Positions 56,641-64,000 of a DNA stretch of 64,000 bases are shown in pieces. Position 1 is the stretch's first letter, and the number at the start of each line of letters is the position of its first letter. The stretch lies in NCBI RefSeq assembly GCF_009711975.1, contig NZ_VIKW01000014.1:60953-124952 (forward strand), written 5' to 3'. Source of the DNA: Anabaena sp. UHCC 0204 (lineage in GTDB: Bacteria; Cyanobacteriota; Cyanobacteriia; Cyanobacteriales; Nostocaceae). The position numbers were made by a program, and so were the translations under genes. The notes beneath the pieces were generated by a model. That model worked only from the letters and a program-made list of their open reading frames with translations, was not told the origin of the DNA and searched no databases.

Positions 56641-57767
56641 TCTGGATTGCCTCCAAACACATTTGTAAACCAAAGTTCACCCAATGCCCCATCATAAGCT
56701 TCTAAAGCTTTTTGAAACCGGACAGAATCTATGGGTAATTGATGAACTTGAGTTTTACCTTCTTTGTCTAACTCAACAGCACGCACTTGATGGGGTTCAA
56801 CATAATTTAACAACACAGGAGAATGGGTTGTAATTAAAACCTGCACAGGTTTTCCAGTTATTCCTTCGGTGGAAACAATTTTTAGCAACTCCATCATTTT
56901 GTGCAGTAACCAAGGATGAACTCCATTTTCTATTTCTTCAAAGCAAATAATACTTGGAGTATTTTCTTGATACAGTGCAGTTAGAAAAGCCAAAATTCTT
57001 AATGTTCCATCTGATATATCAGATGCAGGAATATGATGTTCTGAATATCTATCAACCAATTCTAGTGAAAAGGTTTGATTCTCTCCACGAGGCAATACAA
57101 TTTTTTTTATATTAGGAACAAGCTTTGTTAAACGCTCTTGCAATTCATCGAAACCTTCACGATTCGCCAGCAAAATATCAAGTAAAGCATAGGCAATTCC
57201 TTGACCATTTTTGTCCATCTTGCCATTTGATAGAGTTGTAATAGAGATAGCAATTGGAGCAAAATCGTAAATATTAACTCTTCTTAGGGCATTATATAGG
57301 GGAGAATCTAGAAATTGATTAGAAACTAAAAATTCTCTTAATGGGCTTGTATATCTATCTACTATAGTATTAGTATTTTCAATATTTTTTAATTCAACAA
57401 CTTGCTCAGAATAATCAAAATAAACTCCTAATTCAACAATATTTTCAGATTTTTTAGAAAAATTTTCTGCTGACGGAAGGGTGCTAATCTGAAATCTAAA
57501 AAAGTCTGGTTTTCCATGCCAAAATTTAGATTCAATGCTCTGCTCATTCTTAAGTACAACTTCTAAAGACTCTGAAAAACGACGTATAATTCTCTTATGA
57601 TCTGTATTAATTACCAGCCTTTGAATAAAATCAGACAATACAGCCAAAGCTTCACAAATATTAGATTTACCAGAACCATTAGGACCAATGAATACAGTCA
57701 GTGGTTCTAAATCCACTTCTGTATCAAAAAGGCTTTTGTAGTGTTGAATTCTTAGTTTAGATAACAT
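56637..57767 (-). CDS. AAA ATPase (AAA_21/OLD-like) of a putative defence pair
   Basis: A 376-residue ABC/SMC-like ATPase. Walker A is VFIGPNGSGKSNICEA (residues 28-35), Walker B SIICFEEIENGVHPWLL and the H-loop LITTHSPVLLNYVEP. A region before Walker B (ASDISDGTLRILAFL) holds the signature-like motif. This architecture is that of AAA_21 proteins of overcoming-lysogenization-defect type systems. It precedes and overlaps the TOPRIM-like gene by 4 bp. I infer a two-gene nuclease or abortive-infection system; no direct sequence proof of activity is available. Confidence 0.82.
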   Translation of the reverse strand: MLSKLRIQHYKSLFDTEVDLEPLTVFIGPNGSGKSNICEALAVLSDFIQRLVINTDHKRIIRRFSESLEVVLKNEQSIESKFWHGKPDFFRFQISTLPSAENFSKKSENIVELGVYFDYSEQVVELKNIENTNTIVDRYTSPLREFLVSNQFLDSPLYNALRRVNIYDFAPIAISITTLSNGKMDKNGQGIAYALLDILLANREGFDELQERLTKLVPNIKKIVLPRGENQTFSLELVDRYSEHHIPASDISDGTLRILAFLTALYQENTPSIICFEEIENGVHPWLLHKMMELLKIVSTEGITGKPVQVLITTHSPVLLNYVEPHQVRAVELDKEGKTQVHQLPIDSVRFQKALEAYDGALGELWFTNVFGGNPE

Positions 57768-57877
57768 CTGTTTGAAAGTAAATTAGCTCTTGCGTTGTTT
57801 TTATGGTGACTTGAGGATTGATTATAACATTAGATATATTATACGCACTGTTAGACACATTTTTAATAATTGCCTAT

Positions 57878-57896
57878 TATAGCACCAAGTGCTATA
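57878..57896 (+). promoter_or_regulatory. Operator/promoter of the HigBA-type toxin-antitoxin pair
   Basis: A perfect 8-bp palindrome TATAGCAC-CAA-GTGCTATA, with TATACT (57893-57898) overlapping its right arm as a likely -10 box. Toxin-antitoxin promoters are typically autorepressed at such sites, so the HTH antitoxin encoded just downstream is the likely repressor. Confidence 0.65.
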
Positions 57897-57917
57897 CTTT
57901 AGTTAAAGGAAACTAAT

Positions 57918-58319
57918 ATGGCAATGGCAATCTACAAAACCCGATGGTTTAACCGTTGGGCAAAAGATCAGAAGTTAAATGATTCTAGTCTGTGTAATGC
58001 TGTTACAGAAATGGTAGCAGGTCTTTACGAAGCAGATATAGGAGGTGGACTATTTAAAAAACGCATTGCCCGTTCTGGAAAAGGAAAGAGGGCTGGTTTC
58101 CGTACATTGGTTGCTACTAACAAGGAAGATAGCTGGTTTTTTGTGTTTGGGTTTCCAAAAAACGAGCGTAGCAATATTGATCAGGATGAAAAAGAAGCCT
58201 TGAAAAAACTGTCATCAGAACTGCTGTCTTTAACAGCAGAGGCTATTGAAACAGCAAAATTGAAAGATGAATTAATAGAGGTAATCTGTAATGAGGAAAA
58301 AGAAGTCAGCTATTCTTGA
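57918..58319 (+). CDS. RelE/HigB-like toxin
   Basis: A 133-residue protein of the RelE/HigB-type nuclease group: MAMAIYKTRWFNRWAKDQKL, then NAVTEMVAGLYEADIGGGLF and KKRIARSGKGKRAGFRTLVA with the basic residues typical of the ribosome-dependent nuclease fold, and SWFFVFGFPKNERSNI. The start is ATG 57918, 22 bp after the operator palindrome. It overlaps the following antitoxin gene by 29 bp. Toxin-first order is the HigBA type. Confidence 0.82.
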   Translation: MAMAIYKTRWFNRWAKDQKLNDSSLCNAVTEMVAGLYEADIGGGLFKKRIARSGKGKRAGFRTLVATNKEDSWFFVFGFPKNERSNIDQDEKEALKKLSSELLSLTAEAIETAKLKDELIEVICNEEKEVSYS

Positions 58320-58608
58320 GGCTGTTCACGAAACTGCCATAGGACTATACAAGGCTGGTGTAATGAGTCAAGTTACGTTACGCGAATTTGATAGCTTGTG
58401 TTTACCTCCAATTGAACCGCTAGAACCTCAACAAATTAAGCAACTTCGTGAATCTTTTAATGTAAGCCAATCTGTGTTTGCTGCTATTTTAAACATCAGT
58501 TCATCAACTGTTCAAAAATGGGAAATTGGGCAAAAACGACCTACAGGCGCGGCTCTTAAATTACTGCATTTAGTCCGTGAAAAAGGGTTGGAAAGTTTAA
58601 TTTATTAA
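58291..58608 (+). CDS. HTH antitoxin of the HigA/NadS type
   Basis: A 105-residue protein with an N-terminal toxin-binding segment and a helix-turn-helix in QQIKQLRESFNVSQSVFAAI LNISSSTVQKWEIGQKRPTG. It should neutralise the preceding RelE/HigB-like toxin and repress their shared promoter through the palindrome at 57878-57896. Confidence 0.82.
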   Translation: MRKKKSAILEAVHETAIGLYKAGVMSQVTLREFDSLCLPPIEPLEPQQIKQLRESFNVSQSVFAAILNISSSTVQKWEIGQKRPTGAALKLLHLVREKGLESLIY

Positions 58609-58699
58609 TCTAACCTGATAACCTAATTGCCAAATAAGTAAGAAATTGCGGTTTCCAACAGCCAGAATAATCTTTATTTAATCAGCAAGAAAAATAATA

Positions 58700-59320
58700 A
58701 TGGTACAATCAGCCCTAAAACTAATCACAGTTAATGAATTTATTACTCAGTATGGCGACAATGAGAGCTATGAACTTATTGATGGGGAATTAATAGAGAT
58801 GGAACCAACAGGACCTCATGAACAGGTATCATCTTTAATTGGGCGAAAACTGAATGTAGAAATTGATCATCAAGACTTACCATACTTTATCCCCCATCGC
58901 TGCTTGATCAAATTATTGGGAACAAACACAGCCTTTCGTCCCGATGTGATCGTATTAGACCAAACCCAATTAATCAATGAACCATTATGGCAACGAGAAC
59001 CTGTAATTACATCAGGAAAATCAATTAAACTAATTGCTGAAGTCGTCAGTACAAACTGGCAAAATGATTATGCTCGCAAAATTGAAGATTACGCCCTATT
59101 AGCTGTTCCTGAATATTGGATTGTAGATTATTTAGGCATTGGTGGTAGAGAATATCTTGGCAAAATCAAGCAGCCAACAGTGACAATTTGTAAATTAGTA
59201 GAAGACGAGTATCAAAAGCGATTGTTTCAAAACAATGATCAACTCGTTTCCTCAATTTTTCCCAACTTGCAACTAACAGCAAAACAAGTCTTTGCGTCCG
59301 GGAGTGTTGTGGCTATGTAA
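58700..59320 (+). CDS. Uma2 family (DUF820) putative endonuclease
   Basis: A 206-residue PD-(D/E)XK-fold protein of the Uma2 family, abundant in cyanobacteria. Motifs are YELIDGELIEMEPTGPHEQV, the acidic FRPDVIVLDQTQ and the IKLIAEVVSTNWQNDYARKI / EYWIVDYLG region with catalytic Asp, Glu and Lys. It is often linked to mobile DNA; its physiological target is unknown. It follows the toxin-antitoxin pair. Confidence 0.88.
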   Translation: MVQSALKLITVNEFITQYGDNESYELIDGELIEMEPTGPHEQVSSLIGRKLNVEIDHQDLPYFIPHRCLIKLLGTNTAFRPDVIVLDQTQLINEPLWQREPVITSGKSIKLIAEVVSTNWQNDYARKIEDYALLAVPEYWIVDYLGIGGREYLGKIKQPTVTICKLVEDEYQKRLFQNNDQLVSSIFPNLQLTAKQVFASGSVVAM

Positions 59321-59475
59321 TTTCTCTTGTAATACTAATTTTACCTGAGACTGCACAGAATAATAATCATCCATATTTATCTGTGTTTATCTGCGTTTAT
59401 CTGCGGTCAATAATTCTTAAAAAATAGGTGACAGAAAGCCAGAATCACAATCAGTCACCCATCTGCCAATATTAC

Positions 59476-61170
59476 TTATTTCTGCTTTGCTCCAGCCTTT
59501 GCAGCTTTCGCAGCTTTTTTCGCAGCTTTTTCGGCTTCTGCTGCGGCTAACTTAGCTTGTTCTTTTTCTTCAGCAATCTTATCCAGATAATAGTGATAAT
59601 CTCCTAAATAAACGCGGAATTCACCATCACGAATTTCGACAATTTTGTTAGCTACTTGAGAGATAAAATAACGGTCATGGGAAACTACGATCGCTGTACC
59701 GTCATAGTTTTGTAAAGCCTCTTCCATCATTTCCTTTGCAGGAATATCTAAGTGGTTGGTAGGCTCATCTAGAATGATTAAATTGGCAGGACGTAAAAGC
59801 ATTTTTGCTAATGCTAACCGAGCTTTTTCACCCCCACTTAATGCCCCAACTTTCTTAAATACGGTATCACCAGTAAAGAGGAATCTTCCTAACAGTGTGC
59901 GGACTTCTTCATTTGTCCAATCAGGAACTTCATCATGAATAGTTTCCATGACGGTTTTATTTAAATCTAACGCTTCCGCTTGGTTTTGCTCAAAGTAACC
60001 AGGAATAACGTTGTGATCACCTAATTTAACAGTCCCTTCTGTAGGTGGTTCAGCACCCATAATGATTTTTAACAGTGTAGACTTACCTGCACCATTAGGA
60101 CCAAGGAATGCAATTCTATCTCCTCTTTCTACTAGAAGATTGGCTGATAAAAACAGAATTTTATCCCCATAAATATGGGTAAAATCTTTAATTTCTACCA
60201 CTTCTCTACCGCTACGACTGGCATCCGGAAAGCGGAAATGTAGCGTTCTCATTCCTCCCGTAGGTGCTTGGATGCGTTCGATTTTATCTAGTTGCTTTTC
60301 TCTACTTTTTGCTTGGGTACTGCGGGTAGCACTGGCGCGGAATTTATCTACAAATGCTTGTTGTTTTTCTAGTTCTTTTTGCTGACGTTCATAAGCATTC
60401 AGTTGTGCTGATTGATTTTCGGCTTTTTGTTGGAGGTAAGCAGAATAGTTCCCAAGATATGTACTAGAAACACCCCTTTCAGTTTCCACAATTTGGTTAC
60501 AGAGTCGGTCAAGAAATTCCCGGTCATGGGAAACTATTACCATTGGGGTAGTTAAACCTCTCAAGTAATTTTCTAACCATTCGATAGTTTCTAAATCTAA
60601 GTGGTTTGTCGGTTCATCCAGTAGTAATAAGTCGGGTTTTTGCAGGAGAATTTTCCCTAAACTCATCCGCATTTGCCAACCACCGGAAAAGGCACTAACT
60701 AGGCGATCGCTATCTTCTAGTTGAAATCCCATTTCTGGTAAAATTTTACCGATGCGAGCGTCTAAACCATATCCGTCTAAAGCTTCAAACTGACGCTGCA
60801 ACCGATCTAACTGATGTATTAGTTCATCTAACTCTTCTGGATTAGCACTTTCCATCTCGTGGGGTATCCGAGATAAAGCCATCTGCACTTCATTAGCTTC
60901 TTTAAATACAGTCCAAAATTCTTCTCTGACTGTACGGGTCGGGTCAACCTCAAACTCTTGGTTAAGATAAGCTATGTGTAAGCTGGCAGGGCGAATAATT
61001 TCCCCAGCAGTGGGTTCAATCTCCCCAGAGATAATTTTTAATTGGGTGGATTTTCCCGCACCGTTAACGCCAACTAAACCAATGCGATCACCTGGTTTGA
61101 CTTCCCAGTTGATATCTTTAAGAATTTCGCCTGTAGGATAAATTTTACTGATATGTTCTAGTCGCAGCAT
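59476..61170 (-). CDS. ABC-F family ATPase
   Basis: A 564-residue soluble protein with two ABC domains. First Walker A is GLVGVNGAGKSTQLKIISGE, signature VSAFSGGWQMRMSLGKIL, Walker B LLLLDEPTNHLD. Second set: AFLGPNGAGKSTLLKIIMGA, VGALSGGEKARLALAKML and LIILDEPTNHLD. A linker lies between (STQAKSREKQLDKIERI). ABC-F proteins act on the ribosome as translation or antibiotic-protection factors. The C-terminus is a coiled-coil of Lys/Ala/Glu repeats. ATG 61170 (MLRLEHISKIYPTG) is preferred to the upstream start at 61230. Confidence 0.93.
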   Translation of the reverse strand: MLRLEHISKIYPTGEILKDINWEVKPGDRIGLVGVNGAGKSTQLKIISGEIEPTAGEIIRPASLHIAYLNQEFEVDPTRTVREEFWTVFKEANEVQMALSRIPHEMESANPEELDELIHQLDRLQRQFEALDGYGLDARIGKILPEMGFQLEDSDRLVSAFSGGWQMRMSLGKILLQKPDLLLLDEPTNHLDLETIEWLENYLRGLTTPMVIVSHDREFLDRLCNQIVETERGVSSTYLGNYSAYLQQKAENQSAQLNAYERQQKELEKQQAFVDKFRASATRSTQAKSREKQLDKIERIQAPTGGMRTLHFRFPDASRSGREVVEIKDFTHIYGDKILFLSANLLVERGDRIAFLGPNGAGKSTLLKIIMGAEPPTEGTVKLGDHNVIPGYFEQNQAEALDLNKTVMETIHDEVPDWTNEEVRTLLGRFLFTGDTVFKKVGALSGGEKARLALAKMLLRPANLIILDEPTNHLDIPAKEMMEEALQNYDGTAIVVSHDRYFISQVANKIVEIRDGEFRVYLGDYHYYLDKIAEEKEQAKLAAAEAEKAAKKAAKAAKAGAKQK

Positions 61171-61787
61171 GAAGCGTCTCGTAGGTAGAGGATAGTGGGG
61201 CAAAGCTAACGCCGTATACAATCTTAACAAAATTTAACGCCATATTTACAAATTTTTGACTATAAAAATAAATTCTCTCCTAGACAAGTCGTAACTGATA
61301 GCAATTTTCGTCAAATATAGAATCTATTCTTAAATTTCCTCTAGGGCATCTGGGTAATCATAAAAAATATGTAGTAAATTTACATAAAAAATTCTCTCCC
61401 CACCCATATTTTGCCTTTATTTTTTCAGCGATCGCTAATCAGCATTACAGATAACAATTAAGACATTATTTAAACTATTAGCTATAGTAGCTTTTTCGCA
61501 TTTTCTGTTTATTATGCTCTTTTTTGATTAAATAATTTATTTATCAGCAATTATAGCTGCTATCTTTTCTTTTATTTGTTTAATGCTTACTGATTCTCAA
61601 TTTATTTGTCATTTAATCAATAAACTCATTCTAAATTTGATTGAGTATTGAGATAGCAAGGTAACAATAATTAACATCTCAAATTAATAAAAATAGCCGA
61701 AAATATATCCTGCCAGGTTGACAATTTCTACCGTTATATTATAAAGAATTATCTTGGTGAACCCGGATAGTCGTTAGAAAGGAAACT
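61171..61787. other. AT-rich intergenic region
   Basis: About 617 bp between divergent genes. It is very AT-rich and contains no repeat array, hairpin of note or ORF. It probably holds both promoters; I see nothing else. Confidence 0.4.
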
Positions 61788-63980
61788 ATGCACATAGTTA
61801 TTCTCGTTCTAGTTGAGGTACTAATTGTTATTGGACTGTCACGACTTGTAGGATTGGGATTTAAATCAATTAAACAACCATTGGTAATTGGTGAGATTTT
61901 TGCTGGCATCATGCTAGGTCCATCATTATTGGGTTTAATTGCCCCCCATCTGGCAACTAACCTGTTTCCACCAGAAACAATGCCTTTTTTGAATGTTTTA
62001 TCGCAAATAGGGCTAATATTTTTCATGTTTCTGATTGGTTTGGAATTAAATCCCAAATATCTGAGGAATAACTTAAAAACTGCTATTTTCATTTCCAATC
62101 TCAGCATCATCATTCCCTTTGCTTCCGCATTTGTTTTATCTTTACTGCTTTATCCTTTAGTTGCTCATAACAATGTCAACTTTATTCCTTTTGCCTTATT
62201 CTTCGGTGCAGCCATGTCAATTACTGCCTTTCCTGTATTGGCAAGAATTATTACCGAAAATAACTTACAGGGAACTCGTTTAGGATCATTAGCCTTAACT
62301 TGTGCAGCAGTGGATGATATCACAGCCTGGTGTATTTTAGCCGTAGCGATCGCTGTTGCTCGTCATGGTGATATGGATCAACAAGCTATTTTCATCATTA
62401 TTAAAAGCCTGATTTATATGGGCTTTATGTTCACAGTTGGACGATGGTTTCTTCAACTTCTTAGCACTTATCATCGCCGGGCTGGCCGATTAAGTCAACT
62501 TCTTCTAGCTGTAATTTATATGGGAGTTGTTGCTTCTGCCTTAATCACTGAATTTATCGGCATTCATCTCATTTTTGGCGCATTCTTATTAGGAGCAGTC
62601 ATGCCAAAAGATGCAGAATTAGTCAGAGAATTAGCTGTCAAAACTGAAGATTTTGTCCTCATATTTCTTTTACCAATATTCTTTGCCTACAGTGGTTTAA
62701 AAACAGATATTACTCTCCTGGACCGTCCTAAATTGTGGCTATTATCTGCCTTAATTTTATTATTAGCGATCGCAGGTAAATTTATTGGTGCTTATGTAGC
62801 TGCTCGCCTTAGTGGCATTAATAAAAAAGAAGCTTCAGCCATTGGTTGGTTAATGAATACTCGCGGTTTAACTGAATTAATCGTCTTGAATATTGGATTA
62901 GAGTTAAACGTCATTACACCTTTACTTTTTACCATGTTAGTAATTATGGCTTTGGTGACAACATTTATGACTTCACCATTGCTGGAATTGACATATCCTA
63001 AACGCCTAATCAGATTAGATGTCATTGAACCAGAAGCAGAAAAACCACCAAAAACAACACCAGAAATTCACGAACCTTACATTAATCAATATCGAATTTT
63101 AGTCCCAGTCGCTAATCCTAGTACACAAAAGGGTCTGTTACAATTAGCCACAGCGATCGCTATCAACTACCGACAACCTGCTATTGTTTATCCCCTCAGC
63201 TTAATTGAACTGGAAGAAAACTATGGCTTTGAGAATACCCCCACCGAAGCCAACCGACTCATTACCGAACGTCGTCAAAAACTAGAAGAATTAATTAATA
63301 CCCTAGAACCACCAGAAACCCGATCCTATATCCATCCTATCGTCCGCATATCTAGCAATGTCGCTAGAGAAACAGCGCAGATAGCCAAAATTGAACAACC
63401 AGATTTAGTTCTCGTTGGCTGGCATCGTCCAGCTTTTAGCAACAATCGTTTAGGGGGAAGAGTCGGACAAATTCTCAGCACCGCACCAGTAGATGTAGCC
63501 GTATTTATAGATAAAGGTGGCAATCTTCTCCAAAGTTTATTAGTTCCTTACTCTGGGAACATTCATGACGATTTAGCACTAATTATTGCGTTGAGAATGC
63601 TGATTAACTGTGATATTTGTATGTTACAAGTTTTACAGGTATTTACAAGTGATTATATTCAAGACGAATTAAGTTACGAACTGAACGCCATGATTGAGCA
63701 ATTACCGAGAAGTGTACGCGATCGCATTGAAATCAAAACCGTTACATCCCCAGAACCAATGAAAACCGTAGTTGCAGCCTCGGAAAATGTTGATCTCACT
63801 ATTATCGGTACAAGTCGCGTTTGGGGAATTGAACGCCAAACACTAGGAAGATACACAGATCAACTCGCTATCCAATGTCGTTCTTCACTAATCATTACCC
63901 GTCGCTACAGTCAAGTTACCTCACATCTTGCTTCCCTTCTACCAGCAGTTAATACCCCAGAAGCAATTTGTAATTCATAA
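61788..63980 (+). CDS. CPA2 cation:proton antiporter with C-terminal USP-like domains
   Basis: A 730-residue protein. The first 410 residues hold about 12 membrane helices of the monovalent cation:proton antiporter-2 family, including the ion-binding TCAAVDDITAWCILAVAIAV with its DD pair and GLELNPKYLRNNLKTA / NTRGLTELIVLNIGLELN motifs. The soluble C-terminal 320 residues contain two universal-stress-protein-like domains (YRILVPVANPSTQKGLLQLA and NLLQSLLVPYSGNIHDDLAL; ATP-loop-like TIIGTSRVWG). It probably exports Na+ or K+ and is regulated by nucleotide binding. Stop is 20 bp from the window end. Confidence 0.92.
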   Translation: MHIVILVLVEVLIVIGLSRLVGLGFKSIKQPLVIGEIFAGIMLGPSLLGLIAPHLATNLFPPETMPFLNVLSQIGLIFFMFLIGLELNPKYLRNNLKTAIFISNLSIIIPFASAFVLSLLLYPLVAHNNVNFIPFALFFGAAMSITAFPVLARIITENNLQGTRLGSLALTCAAVDDITAWCILAVAIAVARHGDMDQQAIFIIIKSLIYMGFMFTVGRWFLQLLSTYHRRAGRLSQLLLAVIYMGVVASALITEFIGIHLIFGAFLLGAVMPKDAELVRELAVKTEDFVLIFLLPIFFAYSGLKTDITLLDRPKLWLLSALILLLAIAGKFIGAYVAARLSGINKKEASAIGWLMNTRGLTELIVLNIGLELNVITPLLFTMLVIMALVTTFMTSPLLELTYPKRLIRLDVIEPEAEKPPKTTPEIHEPYINQYRILVPVANPSTQKGLLQLATAIAINYRQPAIVYPLSLIELEENYGFENTPTEANRLITERRQKLEELINTLEPPETRSYIHPIVRISSNVARETAQIAKIEQPDLVLVGWHRPAFSNNRLGGRVGQILSTAPVDVAVFIDKGGNLLQSLLVPYSGNIHDDLALIIALRMLINCDICMLQVLQVFTSDYIQDELSYELNAMIEQLPRSVRDRIEIKTVTSPEPMKTVVAASENVDLTIIGTSRVWGIERQTLGRYTDQLAIQCRSSLIITRRYSQVTSHLASLLPAVNTPEAICNS

Positions 63981-64000
63981 TTTTTGCCAATTCCTCTTTA

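Overview
This window is chromosomal DNA of a filamentous, probably heterocyst-forming cyanobacterium (Nostocales). The evidence is the many GCGATCGC (HIP1) sites, tandem heptamer repeats between genes, phycobilisome genes (an NblB-like HEAT protein, a CpcS/CpeS lyase), an orange carotenoid protein, PlmA, a stand-alone protein carrying the domain found at the C-terminus of Mo-nitrogenase genes, and the N-terminal half of a split-intein DnaE. Base composition is AT-rich and I saw no large island with deviating composition.

Layout. 1-5 kb: start of a HerA-type ATPase, a GST, a fasciclin-domain protein, a DUF892 protein, NblB-like and CpcS/CpeS. 5.3-12 kb: isolated ureC, an alpha/beta hydrolase, then clpX-clpP-tig on the minus strand (transcribed tig to clpP to clpX). 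12.8-16.8 kb: asd-dapA-RNase J. 17.7-25.7 kb: Mo-nitrogenase C-domain protein, a caspase-fold protein with both catalytic residues replaced, rpmF, aldehyde dehydrogenase, plmA, dienelactone hydrolase, S1-domain protein. 25.8-26.9 kb (minus): a DUF7873-like protein followed by a structured RNA. 27.2-34.3 kb: FdhF/YdeP-type oxidoreductase, a 24-repeat CRISPR array without cas genes, dnaE-N with its intein half. 34.4-43.4 kb: a broken Ser/Thr kinase gene, two families of tandem repeats, a lipocalin-like protein, anmK, kdpCBA and a membrane-anchored hypothetical protein. 43.4-46.3 kb: an accessory patch with a PIN toxin pair and a divergent restriction-modification pair. 46.4-55.8 kb: deoC-recO-MFS, a GT4 glycosyltransferase, OCP, DUF29, a matrixin-like protease, secG and gpmI. 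55.9-59.3 kb: a second accessory patch with an AAA ATPase plus TOPRIM-like (DUF4276) pair, a HigBA-type toxin-antitoxin pair and a Uma2 nuclease. 59.5-64 kb: an ABC-F protein and a CPA2 antiporter with USP-like domains.

The most notable signal is at 25.8-26.2 kb. On the minus strand, directly after the DUF7873-like gene, are two consecutive tRNA-like structures in circularly permuted order: the T-arm half comes first, then an 11-nt linker, then the D-arm half. In each, the 7-bp acceptor stem forms only between a 3' half and the 5' half that FOLLOWS it. The outer ends lie where the anticodon loop would be, no anticodon loop can be assembled, further helices continue outward from the anticodon stems, and a Rho-independent terminator follows. 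The RNA resembles a tandem mimic of tRNAs broken in the anticodon loop. With its neighbouring protein it is a good candidate for an undescribed ribonucleoprotein, perhaps linked to sensing or repair of tRNA damage. That function is inference.
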